Shown here in pieces: positions 25,901 through 40,900 of a stretch of DNA of 64,000 nt. How positions within the stretch are numbered: the stretch's first letter is position 1; each line of letters starts with the position of its first letter. This DNA comes from Phoronis australis (Eukaryota > Phoronida > Phoronidae). The stretch lies in NCBI GenBank assembly GCA_002633005.1, contig NMRA01000680.1, forward strand, positions 137,913-201,912, written 5' to 3'. Below the pieces are notes generated by a model that saw only the letters and a program-made list of their open reading frames with translations, did not search any database and was not told the DNA's origin. A program made the position numbers and the translations under genes.

Positions 25901-28900
25901 TGGTTGACTGCTGAAGAGATAAGCCTTCGAACAACGTAGCGTTGTCACGTGAGATGCGTACAGGAGATGCAATGTTCAGTAACTGGCTTTCATGAAAAGT
26001 ACGATCACTACACTCGTTTTGTTTATAAACAGACACGTCATAATAGGCAATTCCACTTTCTGTGTCACTGAATTGATCCCATTCAACATAAAGACTGCTT
26101 TTGAGTGGTACAAACGAGATGTGGCCTACTGTGGTGCCATCAATACGAATGTTTCCAACAGACGGTGCTGTCAAATCGATGGTGACAGGAGACGATTGTA
26201 CAAGGAGACAGTGGTCGGCAACATCGTGAGCCACAACAGTTACAAAATATTGAGCTCCGTGCTTTAGCGATAGATTTAAAAATACTGTCACCGTGTCAAG
26301 TCCCACACTTTTCAAAGGAGACGTGTCAAATACTGAATAATTTAGGTTCTTGCAAGAACACGATGTAAGGGACGAAGATAAGCCGACGTCATATCGTAAC
26401 AATGGTATGTGAGTACGGAAACTCGACCACGACGCCTTGAGCGAGAGTATATCCGACTGTGCGCTGTTTACATAGACAGTTCCAGCGGTAATAGAGTTAT
26501 TATACCCCACAAGTATTCCATTGGATGAAACATACACGGTACTTCCTGCAGCACTGTGGGCCAACACTGTCACGTAATATCTCGTCGATATGGCTTGAAG
26601 ATCAAGTTTAGTGAACATGTACTTCGTGCTTAGCCCGACATCAACAAACGAATGTATATTTGCCCTCCCGCTAAAAGTGCTTACGTCATTCCCCACAGCA
26701 ACTTCGTACTTCACAATTAGTTGACTAGGGTTACTACTTTCGTCGTCGCCAAACTTATACCACCTTGCTTGAAGTGTGTCGAGAGGCTGTTGATATTCAA
26801 GATCCATTTCATCTCCATCGATAACTACCCCTGGTTTGGGCGACTCTATGTTTACAGTTACTGTGTTAGTTTTTGCAACCAATGTTCTTTGTAAGCTGTC
26901 CACTATTTCAACTAGAGCGTAATACGTTTTCGTATTTTCCAAGTTCAACTCATCGTTTACCAATACATTTCGTGGACTGGGAACACTAACCATAGGTGCC
27001 ACTACCTGCCCATCAATTCGGTATATACCCCATCTAAGACTTTCTACCGAGCACCCTCCTATCAATGTCCATGAGACACTAACAGACGACAACGACATTT
27101 GGTATCTCAATTCTTGATCATGACTTCCAACAAACGCATGAAACTCAGGAAGCGGACTAACAGTTACGGGTTTACTGACAACTGTGGAAAATAAGCCAAC
27201 CATGTCAAAGGCTCTGACTGTTACGAACACTCGAGACCCAGGCTGTAGAGGACGTTTAGGCGTTAAACTAACGAAATCTTGGAGACCAATGCTAGTTGGA
27301 GAGAGAACGTCTTCTGTGTGTGGCTTAGTTCCTAGCAGAACATCGTATCTACAATGATGATAATACATTTTAAGTGAACATATTCTAATAGGCTGACAGT
27401 GACAGCCGACTTATACTCATGTGATTTACAGTTACAATAAACTCGAGTTCCGTCGATGAAACAAAATTTTGATTTGAACCAATTAATCCAAATGGACTCG
27501 TCTGCATTTGTTCCCCCTCAGATGAAAAGTAATACGGTAGCACGGCTAAGCTTACCTCTGAAGTCCAGACTGCCGGTCAACGAATCTTGAGATCTGGACG
27601 TTTATTTCGGTCATTGATATCTGGCATGGCGTCTCATCCTCACGTTTCCCACTTACGATTTGTACAGTGCCACCATCAGGCGGTATGTTGTCAACTTTGA
27701 CTTCAGCAGATAGCCAAGTAAACTGATGTAGATAATTGCTCACATTCAAAGTAACATATACGGACGTCAGGGTTGATGTTTCAAGAACATGGTGCATATT
27801 AAATGTGCGCTTGTTGTTAATCGCGCTGCTTGGCGAAAACTGTATCAGATTATCAAATCCTTCCTGTTCCCCAACCCCAACAGCTAATTCGGAGATGAAA
27901 CTCTCGTGTTCGTCTACCGCCCACTCACACGTGATCAGGGACTCCAACGGCGATACGTAGTCATTGCAACTCAAAGAAATTATCTTAGGTTCAGTTGCAT
28001 CAATCGTGAGTGGCGGCCAAGTTTTCTCAGCTAAATTGCCTGCTGCATCCATTGCCTCAACAGTCAAAAACCCTGTCTGCGAGTTGTTGATCGATAAATC
28101 GCCAGTAGGCAGCAGCATATTTACGGCGACAGTTTCTGCTTGAAAGTCCCTTTTTCCAGGAAGAGAACCATAGTGCCAAATTTGATGCGCAACATCCGAT
28201 TCTTTGTCGGTACAATTCCAGGAATAGAGGCTCGTGTCAAAGTACTGGAGGTAGATGGCAGTTTTTTCATGTACATTAACAGTAATTTGAGGTGGCTCGG
28301 CATCGACAATAACGCCATCAGATGAGGAAACGATGAATTCCTCAGGGCAGCCATGCCCAGTAATAGCTCTGACTGTGCCATAATACACGTGGTTGGTACT
28401 CAGTCTGATGTTGGATTGCGCTATTCCCGATGTTTCATTTTCCATCACAATGCCGTACGTTGAAAAGCCTTGTATATCTGAAAATCCTGGCTCTGATCCA
28501 ATAGCCCATTCATAAGCAACTATTCCACACGCTTCACTTTCAAAGCCGTGGAAGTTGATGGCAAACGAAGACAAGTCATGCTGGTAGTTATCGTCCATTC
28601 CAAAATTTCGACCATCGAAAATTACTCCAGGAACATTGTCTTTCACGACAAATATTGGTTTTGAAGATATTGGATCAGAGACCAACCCAGCACCGTTTAC
28701 GCTTTTCACCGTGACGTAATAGAGTACGTGTGATATACTCCACGGCTGCAAATCTAGACCACTGATGTGGCCGTGCATAGCTACCCCAAAGTCTCTGAAG
28801 CCACCGGATATCGAATCATCTCCTTCATTGACTCCTACAGCCACTTGGTAAGATACTATTCCACTGTGGTCGTCGTGTCCATGCCAAGAGGCTAGGATGC

Positions 28901-31900
28901 GATTCTGCTCCAGGTGCTCAACTTGTCCGTTGTCGTTCACCACTTCCTCGTCCAGTGACAGACCCACGATAACCTGAAGTTAAATCACTTGGACTATTAC
29001 GATAAACGTACTTGACACATACAAAAACACAGAAACGGTATCAAACATTAATCAACACTGAACAGCATTCATTGTTTTTCAACAAAATTTAGTCATTCAG
29101 AAATTAAAATGTGGCGTAACATCACCATCAGCACTGCTTTTACTGACAAATGTCACAAAAAACACTCGAGCGGTAATTTTAGGAGTAACAACTTCATTTT
29201 GTAAGCCAGGGTTTCGAGGGCAAATTAGCGTGTGGACTAATTTAAACACCACCAAATGTATAAAAGCATCCACTTCAAATCAAAGGCAAGTTTCGCGAAA
29301 CTTTCAGGCCGAACTCTGCTAAATTAAGACCATTCTGATTTAGCCTGCAGTAGTTTCAGAAAATTACTTGAGGCAAAAACCGGTCTTAGTTAAGACCGGG
29401 ATTAGCTTGCTACGGAGTAGCCTCTGATAGGTTTCCGGGCGTAATGAATTGCTGTGATCGTTGATACTTTTGCAGTTGATAAAACGAAGCGCATATTTTA
29501 AGTGACATTATTCTAAGAACAGGACAAGATGAAAAAAGAGCCACCAACCGGATAAATGAAATGCTGCTAAAATTTAAGATAGTAGATACTAACGCTGTCC
29601 ATTTCAGGAGCAGTGGTGTCAACGCGAACGCCATCTGACTCGTGTGTAGTAGAGAGCTGTGCGTGATTGATTGCCGTTACTTTAACGGTATAACGGGCGC
29701 CGTCTATGAGTTCCATTGACATCGTGGTGTTCATTGGCTCCAGACCACCAGAGGGCAGCACAATGTCATCCTTTTGAACGGGCCATATTTTAGACTTGTG
29801 ACCTTGGTAATCCATAAACACAGACACTCGGTATTGTGCTACTCCGGACTCCGAATCTTCAAATTTCCACTTGGCAAATATGCTGTCATCCTGTGTCTGA
29901 TAAAGTAGCCCGTTTTCGCTGTCCACTAATAATATCAAAATAGGTGGAGACAAATCCACGGCATATCCATCAGACTTAACCTTCGTAATGCTACCTGCTC
30001 CATTCTTCGCACCAACTTCTATATTCACACGATCGCCATTTTCCAAAGCCATCGAATGCTCTTCAAATTTTGTTGACAACCCATTTGTAAACGATTTTCG
30101 GAGTTCTTTATTAACGTACACGTTGACGATGTACTGCGCTATGTCACTTTCTAAGTCCTTAAAGCCTTCAAAATGAGCAGTGATTTCTGACTGTTTGTGT
30201 GTGTAAGCAATGTCCTTTCCAGCCTCCTTGCCGTCTTTAATCCAACCTTTTTCAGGAGGGGTGATGTCAATCAAAACTGAAAGGGTGACGACACATTTTA
30301 CAATTACTTAAGTGGCATACAGCGCGATGACAAATATAGACCCTAATTGCTGTCGGCAAAATGGAATATCGTGACAATTAAATGCCACATTTTCAGCTAA
30401 CTTAGTGACCTTGAAGGATAGATTTTCCACAAATCATAAAGAGTAAAAAGGCAAACGAGCAGAAATTATCGTTATCTAACCTGGTCCTTTTTCTAAAAAT
30501 CATAAGCCACAAAAACATGACACTTGTCAGTATGTATATCAAAATAATTGTCTTGCGAAAACCAACAGTCCTCTCAGTTCCTCCTATTGTTTCATTTTTC
30601 CATTTTTGCGAAGGGATTGGTTTGACATACATGTAAATGACCACCTTAACTGGTTTCTTTCCATAAATGAAGGTCAAAAACAAGTACGTTTCAAACTATG
30701 AAGACTACAGATCATGGATCCAAGTTCACTCGAAGTGAAATCGGCATGTGCCAAGTTATGATACTTCCGAAACTCTTCTAGGTAGACGATGTAGATGCTT
30801 TTCGTTGTCCCCAAGCCCGACCACCTTTAAATTTGTTGTTTGCCTGTTGCCAAGCAAGCCATTGCAATAGGCGTAAAAAGATCGCAAGAGTCAACGCCCG
30901 ATTATGACAGTTATGTTAAGGGCAGGTGCGCTTCTCATGAACGGATGCCCAGCGTTATTAATTTAGTTTTAAATGGGCGGATCGTCGCATGGTCTTCGAT
31001 TCAACTGAAATGTCAATTCATACACTGAAATACGTACGAACAAGTAATACATGAATACGCACCGCCATCGGATGACGCCTTAGACTGTTTTGGTTTCAGT
31101 CCTCGATTTACAGCAATCACTGTGGCGTAGTAGGTCTGGTTATGCTCAAGATGACCCGAGTAACAGTACGATTTGGTTAGATGAGATACGGAGTAAATAG
31201 CAAGTGCTGAGTCGCTGTCTTTATCGGCAGAGAAGCCTATCAGAAATCTTTAAAGCAAAAGAACAAGACATGGTAACAGATACGTATGGATAAAACACTT
31301 TTTGAGAGAGACAGGGACAGTGAGAGGGAGGAGAAGGGGTAGATATCTGGAGAGTGGGGGAGAGAGGAACATCGGGGAAAAAGAAAAAGACAGTGAGGGA
31401 GAGGAATAGGGAATGAGGGACCAAGGAAGGAGGAATATAAACAATAACCTTATATCATACAAAACATCCAACTATAAAAATTTTAAATAGTAATTAACAA
31501 ACTCGGAAAAAATAATAATTTTCCAAATACAGTGCATGTAACAGATTGACACCTGCCCATATCCAGCTGGGAAGGACAGTCTAAACTTCAAGCTTAAATT
31601 GTTGGGTGGAGCCTTAAGAATTTGAAAACTCACAGAGTTTGTCTTCAAAATCACATTTGACAGTTGGTGTATCAAAAACATACTCATTGATGCCTGTGTC
31701 TGGATCAAAGAAGTCTACCCAGTGAGCACATAATGTGGCGTTATCAGCTTGATACTTCCGGTTAATGTGAAGGTCAACACCATCAAGAACTTTTCCCACT
31801 TCCGGTTTTGTCGAGTCTTTCAGAAGTGGCACCTCGGAGTGGGAAGCGGCAAACAGGAGCACTTTAAAACAAACAATATGCCTGCTCAACAGGTTCTATT

Positions 31901-34900
31901 TGAAAGGTTATTTCCTTTTTACAAGAATACTTAATTCCGTTTTAATGATTTCAACGAATCCTCGTTGTCCCCTGCTATCGCATCATTGGTTTTAACATTG
32001 GAAGGTAAAAGCAGAAACTCAAAATGCATGCTCCCTATGTCATAGATTGGATGTTATAGTTTTATGCTGGGTAGTTTCTTCTCATAGTTTCCGTGTAATT
32101 TGTTAAATGCGTAGATCCCGTTTAGCAGATTTTGAAAGTAGTTTTGAAGCTTTCCTTCAAACTTTTGGTGGTTGTAGGGAGTTAAAAGCATTGTTTTTTT
32201 TCAGAGAATTGGATGGCGAAAGTCGTTTTCAATAAATGCTAATAGGTCAAAACCGGGTTTGGTACCTTTGTAAAACATCTGGGCTCGGGGTGAAATCTTT
32301 GGACGATTAACTGAACTCAAGCTTGTCTTGACATTGTCTGTACTACTTTTGTATGAACATAGTATGTTAGGGATTGTTCTAAAACCCCCTCGACCACCAA
32401 ACCCCAAGGCCCCTCGACCCACGATCCCCATGACCCACGACCCACGATCTGTGACCATAGACGTCTCTTTGCGCTTTTTACATATTTCATAATCTTATTA
32501 CGTAGCTGAGTGACTTTTCCACCAGACTTGTTTGCACGAATCAGCTCTGGCTCAAGTCTGGTGGTTAAAAACAGAGGCGTAATAATGTCATCTGGAATGG
32601 CGGATTAGTGTGCTATCGCTGTCAGGGGAATAGTTTCACAAGCGGCTACCAATAACCTTGATCTACTAAAGTTAAGGAGAAAGTATGTTAGGGGTGTATA
32701 CATATCATTTCACATTTTTATTATTTTGCTTTGTGTCGTAAACTCGTTTACAATATACTACGTGTAATTTTGAGATGCTTTTTGGTTAATAGTTTGTCTT
32801 TTCAAACTGCATTTACTGAAGAAATCACTTATTCGCGGCCTCCTCGGACTCTGTCAAAATAGCTTCAATCTGTCAACCACTGAAGAGCAGACGAGACGAT
32901 TTCACTCTGCCGGGAACTAGACGAATTGAAATGTTGGTAGGTCTTCGATTTGATTTGATTTGGCTCTCATGCTTTGTTTTGTTTTTGGATTCTGTTTTGA
33001 ATTGACTCTCTTAATTGCAAAAATAGGAAAAAGTCAGTCGCCTTCACTGCCAGACTCGTAGGACTTGCAACTCAGTGTTTGTTCTATGTTCAGATCGAGT
33101 TGAGCTTTTGTAAACTGTACTGTCACGTGTCGGGGGAGATTTGGGTCGCGGCTCGAGGGATTCGTGGGTAGTGGCTCAAGGGGGGTAGTGTGTCGAGGCG
33201 GTCGTGGGGTGTAAGGGTCGAGGGGGTTTAGAACAATCGGTATATTAGTCTGTGCTCCAGTACGATGTGGTTTTTGTAGATGAATCTCTAATTCTTGGTG
33301 ATCCGATCATTAGTCCTAGTCAGTACTCGAAGTCTCGAGTTTTTAGTTCGAATATAGGTGTTAACTAAGTCTGAAGTTGAACTTGACACTCAAATAACTA
33401 ATCTATGAATACATTTGTATCAAAGAATGATTGGCAATGGCCTCAAGGTCGCCCAAAGGTAGCCTACATGCAGTACAGAAAATGTTGTAAATGATTTCTA
33501 GTTCGAATTCGACTACAATGATCTAGCTTCTCTGGTTAATTTGAAGAGCTTGAACACGTTTCACCCTTTAAAATTCGTGACTCGTTCACTGGTGGTTTCT
33601 GTACATATTTTGATCAAAAGACGATGCCTTCTTCTACAAGAGCAACGCGGAGCGTTGAAATGCGCCCACGAATGCATCGCAAATGGTGTGCTTTTAGGGT
33701 TATTTATTTGCATCATAAAAATGGCCACTAGATGGCGCTAAAACGTACAATCCAGCCAAATATAGCTATGGATGCAAAACAAAACAACACAGAGCAACCA
33801 CTAGGAGGCGACACAGTAGTCAGTCGCCATCATCAAGCGTTCTCTTCACACATTTAAGAACATTTCAATTTTCAAAACCATCCCTAGAAGGATTTGGTTG
33901 ACCAGGGTTTGAAAACAGCAAAAATGGCCTCTAGGTGGCGCAACTTACCTAGATTTCATCCACAGACAGGAGCAAAGCGTCATCTCTTCAATAGATGCCC
34001 ACATTCAAAATTTTATGAAAATCTGTTTTGGACCTTTGAAGATACAGAGGTAAACGTAAACAACTAAAATTGACACTTGGGGGCACACGAGTGGTCAGAT
34101 CCTCCGAAAGTCGTCGTTGTTCGTTGTCAACATCATATAAATACACTTGCTAAATCAAGTAAAGATCCTGCAAACGGTTTAGGAAATACAGCCATGAGCG
34201 CAAAAAAACTGCCAACAGGAGGCACTACAATAATCGATGTTGGAAAATCATCGTCATCCGTCCACTTCATAGTTAAAACATACATGGCATTTTTCACAAT
34301 TATCCTGAAAGCAGTTTGGTTGATAGACGAGTGGACGACAATCGAAAACAGTAAAAATGGCCACTAGGTGGCGCAAACTAGGTCGAATCCATCTGAAAAT
34401 GGAGAGATAGCGTCACCTATTAACAGATGCCTGTATGCCAAATTTTATGAAAATACATTGAGGACCTTTGAAGAAAGAGAGGTAAACGTAAAAAAATAAA
34501 ATTGCCACTAGATGGCACACCAGCAGTCAGATCTGTCTGATAGTTGTCATTCTGCGTTATTAACATCATATAAATGCACTTGCTGAATTTAGTAAAGATC
34601 CTGCAAATGGTTTAGGAGATACAGCCATAGGCGCAAAAATGCCACTAGGAGGCGCCACAGTAGTTGAAGTCGTCAGAAAACTATCGTCAGCCGTCCACTT
34701 CATTGTAAGAACATACATGACAATTTTCGCAATCATCCTTTGAGCAGTTTGGTTGATGGAGGGATGGACGCCAGAAAACACACTCGAAAGCAGTAAAATC
34801 GGCCACTATATAGGTGGAGCAAAATACATGTACGTCGAATCCATCCGAAAACGAAAGGATAGCGTCACCTCATAGATGCCTATGTGCCAAATTTCATGAA

Positions 34901-37900
34901 AATCGGTTGAGGACGTTTCAAGATACAGAGGCAAACGTAAAAAATTAAAATTGCCACCAGGGGGCACAGCGGTATTTGGATCGGTACGAAACTCGTCGCC
35001 CTCTATCGTCAACCCCATAGGAACACACCAGCCAAATTTCAATAAGATCCTGCAAGGGGTTTAGGAGATACATCCGCGGACGCCGCACGCCTGACGCCCG
35101 GACGCCCAGACAGAGATGACGGCACTAAGCACCCACATATAAACATGTGGGCGCATAAAAATTAGATCTCAGTACTTCCGATAATCTAGATTTGGTCAAA
35201 TTATTTGGCTGATCGACGGTCACTTTACAAGGTTGATGTATATGATTTTATCAAAAGAGATGAACTTTTCTAAAATCATATCAGTAGATCCAATCATTTT
35301 GATTCGGTCAGATTATTTGGTTAACGATCATTTAACAAGATATAAAAGAACAATTACCGTTGTCGATGGCTCTCAATCTAATCCACGCAGGTACGCCATC
35401 CTTCAGTCCCAAATTCTTAATAACAATATGTGTTTTTTCATTCGATTTGTGCACATAAGGCGAATATCCCCGCACGTTTACGTCGTACTTTGTGTGCCCA
35501 AGACCAAAATCAACTCTGGATACACCAGACAGGTGATCAGAGACATTGTAATAAAGGAACAGCGTATCGAACTCCTCATCGTAAAAGTAGCTGCCAACTG
35601 AGTGAACTTCCGGTTTTACAGTATCAATGACAACGGGTTTAGAGTGGCAGACTGTAGTTACAAGGGCTCCACCAAACACAACGTTGTTAATTGCTTGCAC
35701 GGTTACAAAGTATTGTCCATCTTTCAAATGCAACCCTGATGTCATGCCGTTGTGAGTCCAATATGAGCTATCTGAAAGGTGTTTGTGAGGGTCATCGTAC
35801 GGACTGACGTCTTCTCCGCAAACTGACGTTCCAGCCGCCCACGTGTAACCCCAAATGCCTGTTTCTTTATCTTCAAACCCGTCCCAGTGACCTGTCGACC
35901 AAAAGACAATGAGTTTGATTAGTCAATAGAAGCCTTGGTTTAGAGATGTCAAAAAAAATTGAGAAGAAATGAAATTCAAGGACGTACATGTAATATCGAA
36001 TATTGCTCAAACGATACTTTTGAAAGTTACACATAGATTTAATTAAACGAATCAAATTGGGGAAAACAGATCTCATTGGTAGAACCATAGACTATAGTGC
36101 ACACCGCTAATTACATTATTCTTTCAACGCACACGTTCTGCAATCTTGCGCACAACAATAGTGTAATTTCATTACTGGACACGACGTCATTAATCACGCG
36201 GTTTCTAGTGTGATGGCACTTCCAGCAACTACATGTAAATACATGTACATGGTATGTTTACTGACGGGAAACGTAACCGAGACTAGACGGTTCAGATCTT
36301 TGCTAGCCATAGAAATCGCGTCGAGTAACTTGGCCACGAAAGCTGCTCCCTCCAAACTAGTGCAATGGTAGTCTTTTGCATTTAGTGGACTTTTCATATT
36401 GGGGCTCTCTAGAGTAATGAGAGCAAGAGAGGCTGTTTGGTCACGACTCAGGTTTGGCGGAGCGAAATTCAATTACTACGTACATGGCTGTTCGTTAATT
36501 GAAAGTCAGAGAAATAAGTCCCACTGGAAGACGCTCCTATTGTTTGACTAGCTTAGATGATTAATTTATGTTACACTGTATGTCAGATTTTAGTGTAGAT
36601 CCTAGCATAATTCAGTGAACTCTACCCTGATAGCCGTCCGGCAGGTGAGTGAATTTCAATACTACTTGGCTTATTTAAAAGTCAGGTATCCCATGCTGAT
36701 GTGAGCTGTGAAACAGAAACAAAATTATAATCTCATTGTCGGCGTATGTTGAGCCGATTTATCGCGTAACAAATGCGCAGAACTGATGCGACACCTATGT
36801 CAAGCTGATTAACTTCCGAGAATACCACCTTAAAGCAACGGATTTTGTATCAGTTTAGATCGAACAGTTGCACTCGATAACTGCGAGTTAATTCCTGTTA
36901 CCTGACACAAGTCAGCACTTTACAAGACGCTTACATGTACTTGTGTCAGCTCATTGCTTGACTTCGTCGTTTTACACCAAGATATCGTCAAAGTTTGATT
37001 CAAAACCCTTCCAAATACATTGAGTTTCTAGGCAAACGAGATGTTTTATTTAGCTGTTACTGATTTTATTTGAACGTATCGCAGGTTGCAAAGTTCGGTG
37101 GACCTGTTTGGTGACAAATTTGAATTACTCTTCCGTAAAATACAGACAATAGGACACAGCTGTGTGTTGTAGTTTTAGACTTAGGATTTTTTCATTTCTA
37201 AGCACACATAACACAGTAGCTAAGAACCCGATCAGGCCGCTGAGGACTGGAGACATCACCTGCCGGGTTAGTCGGCTGCCAGAAAAAAGTTCCAGTCAAG
37301 AAAAGACTCGACTAGTGAACCAAAGAAATAAGGTGCGCGTGAATTGGCCACGAAATTGCAAATAAGGTTGCTCTTCCAGTGAACCGCCAGGGCAAAAGTT
37401 ACAATTCCAATATATATAAGACATATACATATGCACATACATATACATAAATACATACATACGAAAAAACACACACACACACACACAAACACACACTACA
37501 GCTTTCTGTCTGCAGAATTCTGAATGAGCATGCGCTCACACGGCCTGGGTGCCCGCTCAATTAGAAGTGAACTTTAAGCTGTTAATGCAGTGTGATTTAC
37601 TCATTGTTGGTTTCTTAAAACATTTGCATTCACGAACATGCGGATGGCATTACAAGTTGTATCCACTGAGACAGACTTTTAGTTACAAATTTACATGAAC
37701 TTTTGTTAGGGGGACAATATTTGATTTTGAAATAGAACGCACTATAATAAAGGTCTATATGTACATGACTAGTTAAAATCAGACACGGAGGTCTTTCACG
37801 CCCTCGTACTTGGTATTAACGACGAACTTTTCATTCTTTACTGCCACAATACATTTCCGAAGCATATGGGTTTTCAGACGAAATAAAAAACGATATACCA

Positions 37901-40900
37901 CTGACGTCGTTGCGTCGTGTACTCGTCTGTCTCTCAGGTTAACGCGACACTTGGCGAGGTAAACTCGACCGTATAGGAGGTGATTTGGATATAGACCGAT
38001 TAAGACGGTAGAACACGAATTAAATCGGGTGGCATTTACCGTTAAGAAAGTCAAGACGGACATGACCATGGCTATGTTTTCTGCTTGCACGAAGCCGAAA
38101 GCGCGCTGGATTCTGAAGCGAAGCTAACGAACCAAACTTTGAATCCATAACGGAAGAGAGCGGTGCCTCCTCTATAATTGCATCGAAAAATATAGAAGTT
38201 GCTTGTCTATTGTCCATGATTTGCATGTATGGTAACATGACATACGCTTAAGGAGATATACATGTACCTGAGATGTAGTTATTGCTCATGGTGTACTCTA
38301 AATCGACTGTTTTCTCGTGACCATTCAAAATTGTGCTTGATCCAATTCCATCTTTTATGACACTGAAACACGCCAAAATGACCCCAGTCCAATTAAAGAC
38401 GTTCAGGTGATGACAAAATTTTGATAACGAAGTTGCCTTCTGTATACGTGTGACTAACATCTGCAATGGGAGACTGGGAATAGAATGAAACACATATTTA
38501 GCACACACTCCCAGACTTTTTGTAATGATACTTTAACAGTGTTACCGATTCAATTGATAAAGTGAAAGGAGATGACTGATATTACTCAGTGCTGTAGTGA
38601 CAAGATTAGAGGTACTGTAAGTAGGCGCACAAAGCCCACCGTTTCACTTTGAGCACTAAACGTAACTTACAGCGCGTAGGCGCTACATGTTCAAATGCCA
38701 AAAGGTGATTGGCTGCTCCTACGTGCGCCTACGCCCACTACAGCACTAATTTTACTCATTCAGTCAAAGGTGTCGTACATGTACTTCCCTCACTTATAAA
38801 TCCTCTTACCGGTGGTTTGGGTGCCATGTTAATTCCGTGCACCGTTGCGTAACTGACGCGTTACACCCATCATGTCGCAAGATGTCCAGGCTTGCATTTG
38901 CAATGGGTCCAGGCTCAGGGGGAGTGAAGTCGACGACTGTGCCTTTCGACGACAAGTAACTCTCATAGCCTAATTCATTTGTGATATGAACATTAATGAA
39001 ATACTCCTGGGAATGACTAAGTGGGAGGTCGTCGTACTCGAACATGTGACTATGACCAATAAGCCTTTGGTAATTGTGAAAAGCGCCGCTGTGTGTTAAC
39101 TTGGAAAATTCGCCATCTATGGTGTTCTGCAAAAGACACTGTTCACTCTGGGGATTGTAATCGAAAGAAATACATTTTGTTTCAAATTTAATACATTCAG
39201 CCGCACATATCAGATCAGAAAATGCTTTAAAAGTACGAAATGCCTCCGAATCCAGCCTTCCACGCCTAGGGTAGCCAAAGTGTTTCAATTCGTTCGACAT
39301 ATCGTCGTTCTGTGTTATTGCTGATGGTTTGAACGGTTCCCAGTCTCTAATCGTGTTGCCAAATGGTCCCCGGCCAACGCCAACAGCCTTGTACTGTATT
39401 GGCTCCAATGGAGAATCATCGTGTACGAACACGGTGGCACTTAATTTGTGGGGGTGACTTGAAAACTCGTACGAGGCATCCACTCTTCCGTTTGGAAGCG
39501 TCATATCGTATGTCTTCAGTGAACACTGGGCAGTGCTTTCCAAACCCTGAGAATTCCTTACTTTGACAGTCCAATATAGTGGAATGCCGTGTTCCATCAC
39601 CATCGGGATGACCACTGATGCTCCACCCATATCGGTCCAAGAAAGAATGTTTGTGCCGCCGACATGAGTGCCAATAGCAAATCGCCTTTTAACGTCGCTA
39701 GTTTTATCAGATGCACTGACTTCTAACATGAAGGCGGGGTCTGTAGGTTCCCGGTTAGTCATTTGTGTTACTGTGCACCCGCGAATCTCTGGCGGTGCTG
39801 GGCACTTTTTTACCCGAGATTTGTCGAGAATAACTCTGTTGATGCTGGGGCAGGACAGGTCGAAGATTGTAATAGAAAACCTCGTTTTAAAGATGAAAAA
39901 GTTGAGCTCTAGATACGCAGACAGAACCAATCGAATGGGAATTAGCTCCAGGTGTATTTGAAAGCTGAAAATACACGAATACGTAATCTCACTTAAAGAC
40001 TTTTTCTCCGAAAGTTCGTGTAGTCGTGTAGCTGTGGGGTTGTTGTAACAGTTTCTTATTTCTGCTTAACTAAGATACAAATATTTACCATGCAAATGAA
40101 TCAATATGTTAAGTGTAAGGTACAAATAGTTTATCATCACTAGCCACGGTCTAGAATGTAGTTTATTGTAAACTACATGTATTTTGAAGCAGTAAGAGCT
40201 CACCGTGTATCGAGAGGAAACTTGTCGTATTTGAGAGTAACCGTAACTGGGAATTTTACAGTTAGAAGGTAACCAGTCAGTTCCATCCCTGCTTCTGCAA
40301 TTATGATATTCAGGCTCACACGTCCCCACACTTTGGCTCCAACGGAAGGAGTGACCATACCCTGTGATTGAAATTGGTAGAACCTTAGGTTATTCAACCA
40401 CCACGTGTAGCAAGAACTAAATGACAATGCCGCTTTAACTTCATCTACGCTAAACTAAAGTGAAATTGTATTCATCTACAGATTGTAAATGTGAAAACAA
40501 ACAATCTGTGTCAGAATAAATATTGATTATATAATTACTGGACTTAGTTACATTGAAGTTGCCCAAAATTTGTACATATGTAACTTAAAAATCATGGGGT
40601 CAAACATATTTCTGGATACTTTTTGTGTAAACATGTGTTTAAAACCATGGGGACAAACGTCTTTACACCTACTTTGGAAGTTTACACGTTTACGTGCTCA
40701 CATAGCCCCCATAATGCAGTGTTATTGCCCAGGACCACGTCACGATACTAAATATTGTTCAGATCGTTTTCGTCACAAAAATCGTTCCTAAAAACCTTTG
40801 GCAATTCTCAACCTACTTCATATTATTCACAGCATCGCTATATGTTGTCTTTCTAATTCGACCAATACATTAATTGCAGAGATACACTGTAAGGAATTAG

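Noticed and set aside
31232-31236. Acceptor CTGATAG at 31236 for exon 26
   Set aside because: It has a better-looking site but gives the wrong phase with exon 25; the acceptor at 31247 keeps the frame and the FN3-like pattern.
36194-36472. 92-codon open frame on the - strand between exons 23 and 24
   Set aside because: Exons 23 and 24 already join in phase, the frame has no FN3-like motif and no good splice pair.
38020-38238. 72-codon open frame at the edge of the second transposon copy
   Set aside because: It overlaps the transposon end and unrelated intron sequence, so it is unlikely to be a real exon.
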